DNA from: Aegilops tauschii subsp. strangulata
Lineage: Eukaryota; Streptophyta; Magnoliopsida; Poales; Poaceae
Assembly: GCF_002575655.3 (NCBI RefSeq)
Contig: NC_053040.3
Span: forward strand, 358,110,267-358,174,266
Direction: 5' to 3'
Length of the DNA: 64,000 nucleotides
Both the position numbers and the translations under genes were made by a program. Position 1 is the stretch's first letter. Each line of letters starts with the position of its first letter. Below are positions 34,547 to 45,949 of this stretch, one piece after another. The notes beneath the pieces were generated by a model that made no database searches, was not told the DNA's origin, and saw nothing but the letters and a program-made list of their open reading frames with translations.

Positions 34547-34791
34547 TGGAAATTAGTCAACATTTCAAGAGAAAGGGGTATGACAGCATTATATATCATC
34601 TCCAGCCAAAGCAAAGCTTCACTCAAGAACAACTGAAGCGCATATGCGAACGTTACTTGACGAAACAGAGCATATGTAGCTTGCAGTCCAGCAAAAGCAG
34701 AGGAGGAGATGCTCTATTTCAGCAACCAATATATGGTGCAACAAGCAAATATGATGGCTCCCAAAGATATATTTCCAAGTATGAGTTATAG
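34546..34791 (+). pseudogene. Exon-like ORF in the captured block, not recognised
   Basis: MEISQHFKRKGYDSIIYHLQ, then PKQSFTQEQLKRICERYLTK and a Ser-rich end. Composition looks like real protein, but I do not recognise the family. It may belong with the exon at 34882. Confidence 0.35.
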
Positions 34792-34881
34792 TGATTCATC
34801 ACATAAAAAAATGTCTAAAAGATGGCATTGGTTGATAACTAATTAATCAGTATTCAGCTTATTACTACCCCCAGTTCACAG

Positions 34882-35075
34882 ACTACAGCAGTTTAGCTGG
34901 ATGGAGCCATCATGAACCCGAAGGCACACAGGCCGCTGGGTTCATGTCCGGTTGCTATTACGGGCACGGCTATCAATCGGTAAACCAAAGCAGTACAGGA
35001 ACAGGCCAGCCTGCCGCTAGAAATAATGGAGGGGGTTTCAAGAAGCAACAACCTACCCCTCATTCGGGTAACTGA
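34882..35075 (+). pseudogene. Terminal exon-like segment in the captured block
   Basis: It follows a good acceptor (CCCCCAGTTCACAG) and reads 64 codons to TGA at 35073: YSSLAGWSHHEPEGTQAAGF, then YYGHGYQSVNQSSTG and a Gly/Gln-rich end. It looks like the last exon of a host gene. Family not recognised. Confidence 0.4.
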
Positions 35076-36385
35076 AGTGGTACTTTGTTTCCATGTGATT
35101 AATTTGCAAAGTTGGTCTGCTATGACAGTGATGGTACGTGCACGACTAGTACTGGCTAATTAATCATCCTTAGAAGTACTATCATGAATATATGCTGAGT
35201 TCTGCGAAGACAATGGTGTAGTGTGTGTTGGTGGGCGATGCTCCAAAATGAGCTAAGGCAGGCAGTATAGCTCCTGCTGAACAACCCCTCCCAGTCCTAA
35301 TCAAGCTTTGTCTGGTTAGCATGTGACTAACAGAAGTAACATAGGAAAACGATATGGCACACACAAACCCTTCTGTTCTGAGCAAGACCCCAAATCTATC
35401 TGTCTCTGCCTTAAAAATAATGCTTCCATACATCTACATCGATCTGATGAAAAACTATTTGGCATAACTAGCAGGATCGAAATAAGAAGGGCGGGACTAA
35501 CAGAGATGTGAGAATAGCCCACCCCCATAGCATTTGTTTCATTGATAGTAGATGGAAGACATGTGTGCTGTCATGTGCTGAACTGGATGTGTGTATGTAA
35601 CAAGTGACAAAACATGGCATTCGTTACTAGCAACAACAAGCTAATGCAGTATGACAAATTGGATTTGTTGGACACATACACACACGCATAGCTTGCTGTT
35701 GTTTTCTTCTCTTCAAACGTGGTGAGCCAAGAAAACGTCCAAAACTGAAGATGATATTCAGATGTGGGGGTCGATTGGATGGGGGAGAGGGGAAGCTCAC
35801 ACACTCACCGCGTATGCTTTGCTGGGTGGAGGTGAGTATGGATGGATGTTGGCCTGCTGCTCCACCCCCTTCCCACGGTGCTCCCACAGCAGCTCGCAAG
35901 GACGGCTCGTAGCAGCAGCTCGCGGTGCTCCACCCCCTTCCCACGGAGAGCAGCGTCGTCGATGAGGTCGAGCGAGAGCTCTTGCGGCTCGGATGCACAA
36001 TGGCGGTGACCTATGGGAAAGAGAGAAGTGAGGCGGCAACCTACGGCGGATAACAGGGGAAATTAGATGAAGGAAAGGAGAGCCGGCTGGAGCGCGGGGC
36101 GGTGGTGTACCTCGAGGCGGCGGAGACTGCAGGTGCTGCTCGCCGGCGATGAAGATGAGGCGGCACGCGGGATCTGACGCGCAAGAGGAGCACGGGTGCC
36201 TCCGATGGCAGTGGAGGAGAAGGGGGGTTGGTGGAGAAGAAGGCGCTGGAGATGCGGCAGTGCAGGTAGGGGCGGCGGCGCAGTGGGTCGGGGCGGCCGC
36301 GCAGGTCGGGGGCAGCGCAGGTCGATCGAGGGTTGAGAGGTGTGAGATTGGGGATCGATCGGGGATTGGGGATTTTAGTGGGGGG
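35076..36385. other. Non-coding part of the captured block
   Basis: No gene supported. 35076-35750 is AT-rich. 35750-36370 is GC-rich; a Pro/Ala-rich minus-strand frame there (36447-35797) is a composition effect. Confidence 0.5.
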
Positions 36386-36767
36386 AGGGTTAGCAATGGG
36401 GCACCTCCTAGGGGTGCGCCATCAGTACCCTGATAGCAATGGCGCACCTTCCCTGGTGCGCCATTACTAACTTTTTTATTATTATTTTTAGTTGCATCTA
36501 ATAATTTTTTAGAAAATGACGATCAAATTTGAAAACATTTATGAATGTGAAAAAATATCATCAAATTTTTTATTTGAAAATATTTATGAATATGAAAAAA
36601 TATCATCAAATTTGTTATTTGAAAATATCATCAAATTTGTTATTTGAAAATATTTGAAAAAATATCATAAAAATTGGTATACCAATGGCGAACCTCCTAG
36701 GGGTGCGCCATAAGTACCCTGATAGCAATGGCGCACCTTCTCCTAGTGCGCCATTACTAACTTTTAA
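36385..36767. repeat. Internal copies of the CACTA-B subterminal motif, in tandem
   Basis: The block CACCTCCTAGGGGTGCGCCA plus GATAGCAATGGCGCACC occurs near 36397 and again near 36695, each followed by the same AT-rich segment (from 36463 and from 37619). This is a tandem duplication of about 300 bp, later split by the foldback element. Confidence 0.7.
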
Positions 36768-37618
36768 GGGATAATTAGATTTATGCCCCTAGTTGTGTCC
36801 CACTCGTTTGTTTTACCCCTAATTTCCAAAAGTCACCGGTTCTGTCCAAGTCACTTTGCTCCTCTTATGCTTTTGCCCTTTGACCGTTTGACCGTTAGTT
36901 TGAAAACTTCATAACTAATTCATACTAAATCATAAAAATGCAAATAAGATATCAAAATGTTCAGAAAAACATCACCTATATGTCAGTGTCATTTGCATTC
37001 ATGAAAAAAGTATTGGAAAGTACACATCCGAGTTTTAACTCTTTTGATACCACCATGAATAGTAAAATCTAAAAAAACTCAAAAAAATTAGAAAAAATAT
37101 GGTGGCAAAGAACGACAAATGTTCTAAGTGCTTGCCAAGTTTCATCAGGGAACGACATTCATGGAAGTCGTGGCAAAAAATAATCTATTTTGGAGTGCTG
37201 ATTTTTTTTGCTGGGGCACCCACGTATGTCATTCCCTGATGAAACTTGGCAAGCACTCAAAACATTTGTCATTCTTTGCAACCAAATTTGTTTTTGAATT
37301 TTTTGAATTTTTTTTAGATTTTACTATTCATGGTGGTAGCATCAGAGCTAAAACTCGGATGGGCACTTTCAAACACTTCTTTCATGAATGCAAATGACAC
37401 TGACATATTGGTGATGTTTGTCCAAACATTTTGGTATCTTATTTGCATTTTTCTGATTTAGTATGAATTAGTTATGAAGTTTTCAAACTGACGGTCAAAC
37501 AGTCAAAGGGAAAAAGCATAAGAGGAGTGAAGTGACTTGGACAGAAGCGGTGACTTTTGGAAATTAGGGGTAAAACAGCCGAGTGGGACACAACTAGGGG
37601 CATAAATCTAATTATCCC
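36768..37618. mobile_element. Mutator-like foldback MITE, 851 bp, nested in CACTA-B
   Basis: It starts GGGATAATTAGATTTATGCC and ends with its inverted copy; two arms of about 410 bp fold on each other with a short centre near 37190. The flanks are AACTTTTAA (36759-36767) and AACTTTTTA (37619-37627), a 9-bp duplication with one mismatch. Long arms and 9-bp duplications fit Mutator-like elements. It has no gene. Confidence 0.85.
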
Positions 37619-38165
37619 AACTTTTTATTATTATTATTTTTAGTTGCATCTAATAATTTTTTAGAAAATGACGATCAAATTTGAAAACATTTATGAATGT
37701 GTAAAAATATCATCAAATTTGTTATTTGAAAATATTTATGAATATGAAAAAATATCATCAAATTTGTTATTTGAAAATATCATCAAATTTTTTATTTAAA
37801 AATATCATCAAATTTGTTTTTTTGGATTTTTAATTGCATTCATTTGTGAATTGGTAAAACATTTATGAATATGAAAAAAAGATCATCAAATTTGAAAAAA
37901 TATTCATGAATTCAAAACGTGCCCATGAAATTTAAAAATATTCATGAGTTCAAAAAATATTAACAAATTCAATACTTTTTGTGAGTTAGAAATTCAATAC
38001 CAGAATAAACATAAATAAAAATTGGTATACAGGAATAAACATAAATGCCAGAATAAACTTCAATAAATATTCATGAGGACTAGAACAGAAGAAATATCAT
38101 TTCAATATGTCGAAATACAATTGAGAAATGAAGACTACAATTTACATACAATCGATCTTAGCTAG
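37619..38165. other. AT-rich 3' region of the CACTA-B transposase gene
   Basis: Repeated ATCATCAAATTTGTTATTTG-type words; no coding. It continues the segment seen at 36463-36690. Confidence 0.6.
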
Positions 38166-41100
38166 CTATCTTTTCACAATCTTCTTGCCCTTGTTTTTCG
38201 CAAATGGAGTTCTTCTGTTGCACGGACGTCCTTTAGGTAGGGTGGTCCTCCTTCTTCTTGTGGTGTATGGCACTTCATCGTCGTCGTCATGTTCCATCTT
38301 CGGGTCGCCGTACTTGTCGAAGTCTTGCTCATTGGCGAGTCCATCCATTCCGATGATCTTCCTTTTGCCTCTCCTCACGACAACACGACTGGGTTGTGAC
38401 GGGTCGGTAATGAAGAAGCATTGGTCCACTTGGGAAGCCAGTACCCATGGCTCATTTTTCGCGGTGACGTTTGCGCCCGCGGTCTTGGATTTGGTTTCGG
38501 GTATAACCATGGTGGTGAAATACCGGTCTTCTTTTAGGACGCTCTTGGCCCATCTGACACGGAACATCAGGACCTTCTCTCCAGCGTAGCTCAGCTCCCA
38601 GATCTCCTCGATCCTTCCGTAGTATCTGTCCTTGTCGTTACCGGTGTAGGATTCCATCGTTACCCCGGAGTTCTGATAACCATCGCTCTTCATGTCCTTG
38701 TCCTCGGTGTAGAATGTGTAGCCGTTGATATCGTACACCTCATAGGTCATCAGGTTGTGCTCGGCGCCCTGTGACAAGGCGAATATGAGTTTTTCTTCCG
38801 CGGAAGAATCCTCATGTAAAGGGTACGACAGAAGCTTCTCCTTGAACCAATGCGTGAAACATGAGTTGTGCTCTTTGATTATATCTCCGTCCGTCCTCTG
38901 TTGGCCTCGGTCATTGTACGTCTTCTCAATAAAGGTTTTGTGCTCTACCACCGAAGGATCGACCACGTCTATGTGTTGTAGCGCGACTAGGTTTGCTCTT
39001 TCAAAGTCGGCGAGTCGACCCTCGAAGTCAACATGCATTTCATGGCGACCATCGCGGTGACCCCATCCAGCGAAACTGCCGCGGTGCCTATTGAGGGGCA
39101 GACCAACGGGGTTCTCGATGCCTAGATAATTCGTGCAGTAGGAGATGCACTCTTCGGTCAGAAAGCCCCTGGCTATGCTTCCCTCTGGACATGACATGTT
39201 GTGAACGTATCCTTTGATGACACCATTCATCCTTTCAAACGGCATCATGCTGTGCAGGAACGTCGGCCCGAGTTGGATGATATCCTCCACGATATGGACC
39301 AGCAGATGCACCATAACATCGAAGAATGCGGGCGGGAAGTACATCTCAAGCTCGCATAGTAACACCACGATCTCTTCCTGTAGCCTTGTGAGTTTCCTCA
39401 CGCCAACCGACTTCCGAGAGATGACGTCGAAAAAGTTGCATAGGCCAAATAGCGTTTCATGGACGTGCGCGTCCATGGTCCCACGGATTGCAACTGGAAG
39501 TATCTGCGTCATCAGCACGTGACAGTCGTGAGACTTCATCCCGCTGAACTTCTGCTTCGCTGAGTCTAGGTATCTGCTTATCTTCCCCGCGTAACCGTAA
39601 GGAAGTTTTACTCCTACGAGGCAGGTGAAAAACTGCGCGATCTCCTCCTGACTTAGAGTGAAGCACGCAGGAGGGTAGTCATTTCCGATCTTCTTAGCCT
39701 TTTTGCCTTTGCGACGACTTTCCATGCCCTGTTTCGCCTCATCATCATCATCATTAGCGTGAAGCTCCTCCTTGATGCCCATTGATTTCAAGTCTGCCCT
39801 TGCTTTCGGCCCATCTTTGGTCCTCTCTGGCATGTTGAGCAAGGTACCAAGCAGACTCTCGCACACGTTCTTCGTGATATGCATGACATCAAGGCTGTGA
39901 GGCACACGGAGGATCTTCCAGTACGGCAAGTCCCAGAAAACAGACCTTGTTTTCCATACCTTCAGCAGCGGCTCTGGCGCCTTTCGCTTCTTTCCCGGCT
40001 CTGGCGCCTTTTGCTTCTTTCCCGGCTCCGGGCAATCTTTCCAATTTTTCAACAGCTCGTCTATTTCATCGCCGCTCCTCGTACGCGGGCATCTTCGGGG
40101 TTCGGTTTCACCATCGGACAGATCCTTGCGTTTTCTCCATGAGTCATCGTCGCGAAGCCACCTTCAATGTCCCATGAACATGGTTTTCGAAGACCCGGAA
40201 TCTCTATCTGACGCACCCTGGCGATACGTTGTGTCATCCATGCACCTGACGCATCCAGAAAATCCGTGGACCACCTGCCCCGCGAGATATCCGTAACCGA
40301 GATAGTCGTGCACCGTCGTGAGCAGTGCGGCTCTCATAGGGAAATATTCTTTCTCTGCGGCGTCCCACGTATTGGCTGGCATTTTCCAGAGCGTGTCTAG
40401 CTCCTCTTTCAGCAGCCCCAGATACAGATTAATGTCGTTCCCTGGTTGTTTTGGCCCTTCAATTAGAATACTCATGTGAATGTACTTCCTCTTCATGCAC
40501 AACCAGGGGGGAAGGTTGTAGATCCACACAAACACAGGCCAGGTGCTATGTGTGCTTCTTTGGCTGCCAAATGGATTGACTCCATCAGTGCTCGCGCCTA
40601 GCACGATGTTCCTTGGATCGTCCCCAAATTCTGGGCGTCCGAAGTTCAACGCTTGCCACTGGCTCGCATCCTTAGGGTGACTCAACGTCTTGTCTTTTTA
40701 TTTATCTCCGGATCATTTCCATCATCTTCTCGCTTCTTCTCCTCCCTATCCGCGTGCCAACGCAGGAGCTTTGCTAGCTTAGGGTCCGCGAAATACTGCT
40801 GCAGACGAGGAGTGATCGAAAAGTACCACACCACTTTTCGAGGAGCTTTCTTCCTCTTCTTGTATCGAGTGACGCCGCACACCGGACATATGGTAGACTC
40901 CGCGTGCTCGTCCCGATAAATGATGCAATTGTTCATGCACACATGGTATTTCACGTGCGGTAAATCCAGAGGACACACGATTTTCTTCGCCTCCTCGAAA
41001 CTGGTCGGGCACTTGTTCCCCTTGGGAAGACGTTCGTGCCAGAATGACATGTTCTCGTCGAAGCATGCGTCGGTCATTTTGTGTTTTACCTTCATCTCCA

Positions 41101-41713
41101 GAGCCATGAGCGTTACTTTCAGGCGGGTATCCTCGGGCATGCATCCTTCATACAATGGAGTAACCGCGTCTATCTCCAGTTGATCCAGCTTGGCTTTCTC
41201 TCGGGCGGCAGCTCTTGCGTTATCCGTCTGCTTGAGAAGCAGCTCTTGAATTTGAGGGTCCTGCACCCAGCCCATCGATGGTCCATCGTTGTCTGCTCTG
41301 GCATCTTCATCTTCATGATCATGCCCTTCGTCTGCTACGGCATCTTCCTCATCATCATGTCCGGCATTTTCTACACGATGACTGTGTACTGCATCTACTT
41401 CGTCATCATGTCCTGGAGATTCTTCGTCTTCTCGCCCGCCCTCGCCGCGGTTGTCTTGCTGCCCTTCCTCATTTCTTGCCCGGCCCCCATGGACGACTTC
41501 ATAGTAATCTTCATCACCTTGCCACTGATAGCCATCCATGAAACCACGCAAGAGCAGGTGGTCCCGCACCTGAACGGAATCCGGGTCCACAAGGCTCTTC
41601 AGCTTGCATCTTCGACACGGACATCTTATCTCTGTCTCGTTCTTTTGAAGCATGTCGTCCTTCGCGGAGCTCAAAAACCTATTCACGATGCCTTCTGTCA
41701 TCGTGCGGACCAT
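38166..41713 (-). pseudogene. TNP2-type transposase of CACTA-B, one frameshift and one stop
   Basis: The minus-strand frame opens near ATG 41713 (MVRTMTEGIVNRF), just after a CCCCGCAG acceptor, so a short first exon may be missing. Domains: Transpos_assoc-like Cys pair (IRCPCRRCKL), a long acidic linker, Transposase_21-like (VVWYFSITPRLQQYFADPKL on to SLDVMHITKNVCESLLGTLL), DUF4218-like (YFPPAFFDVMVHLLVHIVED) and DUF4216-like (YYGRIEEIWELSYAGEKVLM). The frame shifts by one base in a run of five A near 40696-40700; a sixth A would restore it. TGA at 40166-40164 stands where relatives read Arg. Otherwise the protein is complete to its basic tail. It would catalyse CACTA excision if intact. Confidence 0.88.
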
Positions 41714-42129
41714 GGTCGCCTGCGGGGTACAGCAAAACGATATTTTAGAACAAAAAATTTTTGGCATGACTTTGCCTAAAAATAGGACCAAAAAGAATGC
41801 ATAGTGCCAAATTCTCACCGAAACAGAAATGAATCAGCATTCCGGCAAAATATTGGCAACTATCGCATTTCAAATACTGGTACCTGCAAACACAAACATA
41901 TGCAACACCACAAACATACGTAGATCTAGGCCATAAAAAGTGCATGTGCACGTTGTTGGAGGGAGAAAAAAGTAGATCTACAACATAAAGAAAGCTTTCC
42001 CCTTACTTACCTATCAAAAAAAGGAAATTTAACCACTTAATTTGGGTGAATCTATGGTGCAGAGAATGAAGTGGGGAAAGTGAGTGTGGTAGGTGGCTGT
42101 CCAAAATATCTAGCTGCTCTTAGGTTACC
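41714..42129. other. Leader region of the CACTA-B transposase gene
   Basis: No gene seen beyond a possible first exon. It lies between TNP2 and the terminal array. Confidence 0.45.
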
Positions 42130-42605
42130 AATGGCGCACCACCTAACAATGCGCCATTAGTAACCCTAGTTACTAATGGCGCACCTGTTACGTGGTGTGC
42201 CATTACTAGTTTTGCAAAAAAATAAAAAAAAATTGTTAGTAGTGGCGCACTGTGGTTGTGGTGCGCCATTACTAGTTTGAACTAGTAATGGCGCACTATA
42301 CCCTGGTGCGCCATTACTTGTTTTGAAAAAAAAGTACAAAAAAATTTGTTAGTACTGGCGCATAGAGTGTATGGTGCGCCATTACTAGTTAAAACTAGTA
42401 ATGGCGCACTATGCCCCGGTGCGCCATTACTAGTTCTGGAAAAAAATTGTTAGTAGTGGCGCACCGTGGGTGTGGTGCGCCATTAGTGATATGGACACTA
42501 ATGGCGTACCTACACATGGGGCGCCACTGCTATATAGCAGTGGCGCACCACATATGTGGTGCGCCATTAATGTCCATATTAGCTATAGCACTTTTCCTAG
42601 TAGTG
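42130..42605. repeat. 5' subterminal array and terminal inverted repeat of CACTA-B
   Basis: About a dozen GGCGCACC/GGTGCGCCATTACTAG units in alternating orientation, with AAAAAAATTGTTAGTAGTGG spacers, up to the CTAGTAGTG terminus. Confidence 0.85.
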
Positions 42606-42608
42606 TTC
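42606..42608. repeat. Right target-site duplication of CACTA-B (TTC)
   Basis: TTC directly after the terminus, matching 28672-28674. Confidence 0.85.
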
Positions 42609-42724
42609 ACACCTGTACTAAGTTTCCGATTAATACAATTCTAGCATGAATAATAAACATTTATCATGATATAAGGAAATATAAATAACAACTTTATTAT
42701 TGCCTCTAGGGCATATTTCCTTCA

Positions 42725-43090
42725 GGCCGCCCACGACCATGTTGAGGCCGCCCACGCCCAGCTCGTGGCGGTAACTGCACAAATCGAACGAAGCTTCTCC
42801 GACAACGGTCGGCAACCCACGGCCGAAGAGTTGGCAATCGCCGAGAGCGTTTGAGCAGCCGTCCGTTCCTCAGCCGCATAGCTTGCCACGACGGAGCCCG
42901 TCCATGCCCAGATCGCGGCCGCCCACGCCCAGCTTGTGGCAGCCTTTTCCAAAGAGATGGTGGACGCGGATGGAGAGATGCTTGCCGAGTATGGTGCGAT
43001 GGATGCCATGGAGCCCCTTCCCTAGGAGCCCGTCGGGCGCGAGCTGGACATGGAGGCGGCGGCGGAGATTGACGAGCACCAGCCGTAGTA
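42725..43090 (+). pseudogene. Decayed coding fragment, unknown family
   Basis: A plus-strand frame reads AAHDHVEAAHAQLVAVTAQI, then EELAIAESV, a second AAHAQLVAAFSKEMVDADGE copy and EAAAEIDEHQP, with three in-frame stops. The internal repeat and composition suggest real but decayed protein. It is cut on the left by copia C. Confidence 0.4.
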
Positions 43091-43636
43091 GTACTCTTTG
43101 TTTGTTTAATTAAAAGCACCAATCTTTAATTTGGTAGAGTAATGTTTAGGTCAGCTAGCTCTATTTAATTGTTGAACTTGCTCGATTAAGAAGTGTGGGT
43201 GTGCTGTACTCTCCTTTGTGTACCCAAATTATGCAATGACGTGGATGACCACTGTAACCAGGGAAATTCGAACCAACATTTTTGACATTCAAACTCATCA
43301 CACACGGGTTAAGCTATCTAAATCATTTGTGATGTTCACATATCGTACACAGTTCTGAATAAGGGACCGTGTCTGATGACCCTTTGCGAGCCAGTTTTTT
43401 CGCTGATGCGATTCCAAATTTTCGGCTTCCGCAGTAATATCTACCTCCCCGCCCCCTCCCCCTTACCAAAATCCACATTTCCCCTTCTTTTGCCTTCCTT
43501 TCCAAGTCGAAACCTTCACTCCTTGCTTGTAGCGCCGCCTCCTCGCCGGCGACCCTCCTTCATGCTGCCCGGCCTTGTTTATCCAGTCAGGTAATCGACA
43601 CCCGACCCCCATCGTCCTCCTCCTTCCATATCCCAC

Positions 43637-43852
43637 ATGCCCCGACCACCGGCGCGGCACCTTCCACCCAAATCGCCAACCCCTCCGGCAAATAAGCACC
43701 GCCCTAAGCCATGGTGCATGCAGTATAGCCAGGATCTCTAGGAGCATTTGGCAGCGGAGAAGCAAATCACGGCCGCACGCGTGGATGAGGTCGCGATGGC
43801 TGCCATTCATGCCGACCCCCAGATCATGGAGGAGGACCTTTCCATTTGCTAG
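43637..43852 (+). pseudogene. Exon-like ORF with one stop, upstream of the B3-like gene
   Basis: MPRPPARHLPPKSPTPPANK, KPWCMQYSQDL, TAG at 43739, then EHLAAEKQITAARVDEVAMA and DPQIMEEDLSIC. The style resembles the fragment at 42725. It could be a 5' exon of the gene at 45170, but no joining splice is evident. Confidence 0.35.
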
Positions 43853-43982
43853 CTATGCCGGTTAAGCATGCTCGGTTTACCCGTTGCGTGTGTTGCTCCT
43901 GCCTTTCCTTAACAAATTCTAGTGCATTGTGCCATCTAATTTTACCATGCAATCTGTTGCTCTAGTGTATATGTTATATATG

Positions 43983-44905
43983 TCGTGCAGTGTGGTGCTC
44001 ACTTATTAACTGTTTGCTTAATTAGTTGTCGTCTTAAGTGAACTGTTTGGTTCAATTCTGCAAATGTGATGTTCAATTCTTCAGGCTGCAATTTTGTATT
44101 GTCTTCCATGTGAGAAATAAATCGAATTTATCTTTACAAAATACATGAGAAACGAATACAATTGCTATATTTCCAAGTTGTCAAGCATGCTTGGTTTGGT
44201 TATACATTGTGCAATGTGGTGCTCAGTTAACGTTTGGTTCATTTGTTGTGGTGTTTAGTTAGCAGTTTGGTTCAGTTCTGCAATGCGATGTTCAATAGTT
44301 GTGGGTGCATTCTGTTATTGTATACCATGTGAGAAGTAATCGAATTTGGGTGTACTAAATACATGAGAAACAAATACAATTGCTATATTTCCAAGTTGTT
44401 AAGCATGCTTGGTTTGGTTAACTGTCTAATCTTCTATTAGGAGTATGTTATATTGTGCAATGTGGTGCTCAGTTAACGTTTGGTTTATTTGTTGTGGTGT
44501 TTAGCTAACTGTTTGGTTCAATTCTGCAGTGCGATGTTCAATTGTTGTGGGTGCATTCTGTTATTGTATACCATGTGAGGAATAAATTGAATTTGGCTGT
44601 ACTAAATACATGAGAAACAAATACAATTGCTATATTTCCAAGCTGTTAAGCATGCTTGGTTTAGTTAACTGTCTGATCATCTATTAGGAGTATGTTATAT
44701 TGTGCAATGTGGTGCTCAATTAATGTTTGGTTCATTTGTTGTGGTGTTTAGTTAACTGCTTGGTTCAATTCTGCAATGCGATGTCCAATTGTCATGGGTA
44801 GAATTTTGTATTATTGTGCATGTGAGGAATAAATCGAATTTGGCTACACTTATCATATACAAGTGCTATATTTCCTAGTTCTTAATCATGCTTGGCTTGG
44901 ATAAA
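43983..44905. repeat. Tandem repeat of about 246 bp, nearly four units
   Basis: The word GCAATGTGGTGCTCA recurs at 44211, 44457 and 44703 (246-bp steps), with an earlier diverged unit from 43983. Units include TGCTATATTTCCAAGTTGTT and GCATGCTTGGTTTGGTTA. Confidence 0.85.
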
Positions 44906-45169
44906 TGGCTTTTCCATGTGGCTTGAATTAATCTGATGAATCTGCAATGTGCTTATTTTTCATCAACATATTTTACTGATAGCATGCGGACCCTTACTTA
45001 ACCTGATGACTAACTACCTTATATGTGTTGCACGGAAATAGTGGGAAGCACTGAGGTTTACAATCGAGGTTAGCACGTGCATGGTCCATTGTCTAATAGT
45101 ACATTATTGTGCAATTGCAGGAACCATTCTAATATTTATGTTTTTAAAAAATTGGTCTTGCACATGTAG

Positions 45170-45690
45170 GTCCTGCTGTCAGAGATTTTGACCTACTGTT
45201 CGACCCTTTTTGCATATGGGGAAATGAGTTGTCCATGAATATCAATCAAGTCAAGAAACTCAGAAAGAGTGTTACGATAAAGAAATTAGCGGCAAGAAAG
45301 AACAAGATCTTTGTCTGCACAATGAAGAAGACATCAGTTAACAACAAGATGGTACTAACTATTATACCTTGCCTTTTCTTCATTGCTTTGCCCCATTTCT
45401 AATATAGAGAAGATATGTATGCACATCCTTGTTTTCAGGCCTTTCCAAAGCAGTTCACTCATGATTACCTCTCAAACCACCTCTATGGTCAGGAGGCAAG
45501 GAATGTTTTCATACAACACCCACGGTTCAATATTGAAGTGTTCCTCAAGAGGACGAAGGATGGACGGTCAATCATCCACAGGGACTGTCCTAAAGTTGCA
45601 AAGACCTTCAACATGAATGAAGGCTCAATATTCGCCTTCTACATCACCAGTTTTCTAGATGAGATGCATCTTTCTATGTACTGTCTATGA
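45170..45690 (+). CDS. B3-type DNA-binding domain protein, partial (two joined exons)
   Basis: Exon 45170-45351 reads PAVRDFDLLFDPFCIWGNEL onward and joins in phase, across a GT/AG intron, to 45439-45690. The second exon resembles a REM-type B3 domain: FPKQFTHDYLSNHLYGQEA, IEVFLKRTKDGRSIIHRDCP, KTFNMNEGSIFAFYITSF, ending LSMYCL. B3 domains bind DNA in plant transcription factors. No start exon is certain. The frame is open over both exons, unlike most sequence nearby. It stands in repeat-rich DNA, so it may be a gene carried by a transposon. Confidence 0.55.
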
Positions 45691-45949
45691 TGCTAATTTC
45701 GACAGGTTCTAGATGTTGCATGTGAAACTTGGTGCTGGTGTAGTTGTGTAATGGGGTAGCTGAGTGCTGAAGCTATATCATGTTGTACTCTGATGTATTT
45801 AAATTATGAAATCTTGCTTCCTTAATATGGAATGAAATATATTGTGTGCTTAATATAAATGTCAATTAGATTAATAAATGGATTATTAATAATAGGGCAA
45901 TTAGCCTCCTAATGGCCAATTAGCCTGCTAATTGGGTTTTTTTATTGCA

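Larger units (their letters stand above)
28675..42605 (-). mobile_element. CACTA-B: complete CACTA element with captured gene fragments, 13.9 kb
   Basis: Ends CACTACTAGGAAAAGGCTAA (left) and the inverted form of CACTACTAGGAAAAGTGC (right), with TTC duplications. Subterminal arrays of GGCGCACC/GGTGCGCC recall Jorge/Caspar-type Triticeae elements. Genes lie on the minus strand: TNP2, a long accessory gene and a small hybrid-binding-domain gene. Between TNP2 and the accessory gene lie host-like exon fragments on both strands and a foldback element. TNP2 and the accessory gene carry stops or shifts, so the copy is probably not autonomous. Confidence 0.93.
26968..42724 (-). mobile_element. Copia C: Angela/WIS/BARE-type LTR retrotransposon, 5' LTR and leader only
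   Basis: The LTR lies at 27058-28674 and 42606-42724, split by CACTA-B. Its minus-strand start (TGAAGGAAATATGCCCTAGA) and its end near CGTTCCCCAATA are hallmarks of this very abundant Triticeae copia group. The leader (26968-27057) begins with a primer site and runs until gypsy A. All coding sequence lies left of the window. Confidence 0.88.
27058..42724 (-). repeat. Copia C 5' LTR, interrupted by CACTA-B
   Basis: Segments 27058-28674 and 42606-42724 join at the TTC duplication to make one LTR of about 1.7 kb. The left end reads TATTGGGG where TGTTGGGG is normal. No protein-coding gene is supported in 27058-28674. Confidence 0.85.

Noticed and set aside
35797..36447. Pro/Ala-rich 216-residue minus-strand ORF
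   Set aside because: GC-rich non-coding sequence with runs of P, S and A, no domain, and a frame that runs into transposon repeats.
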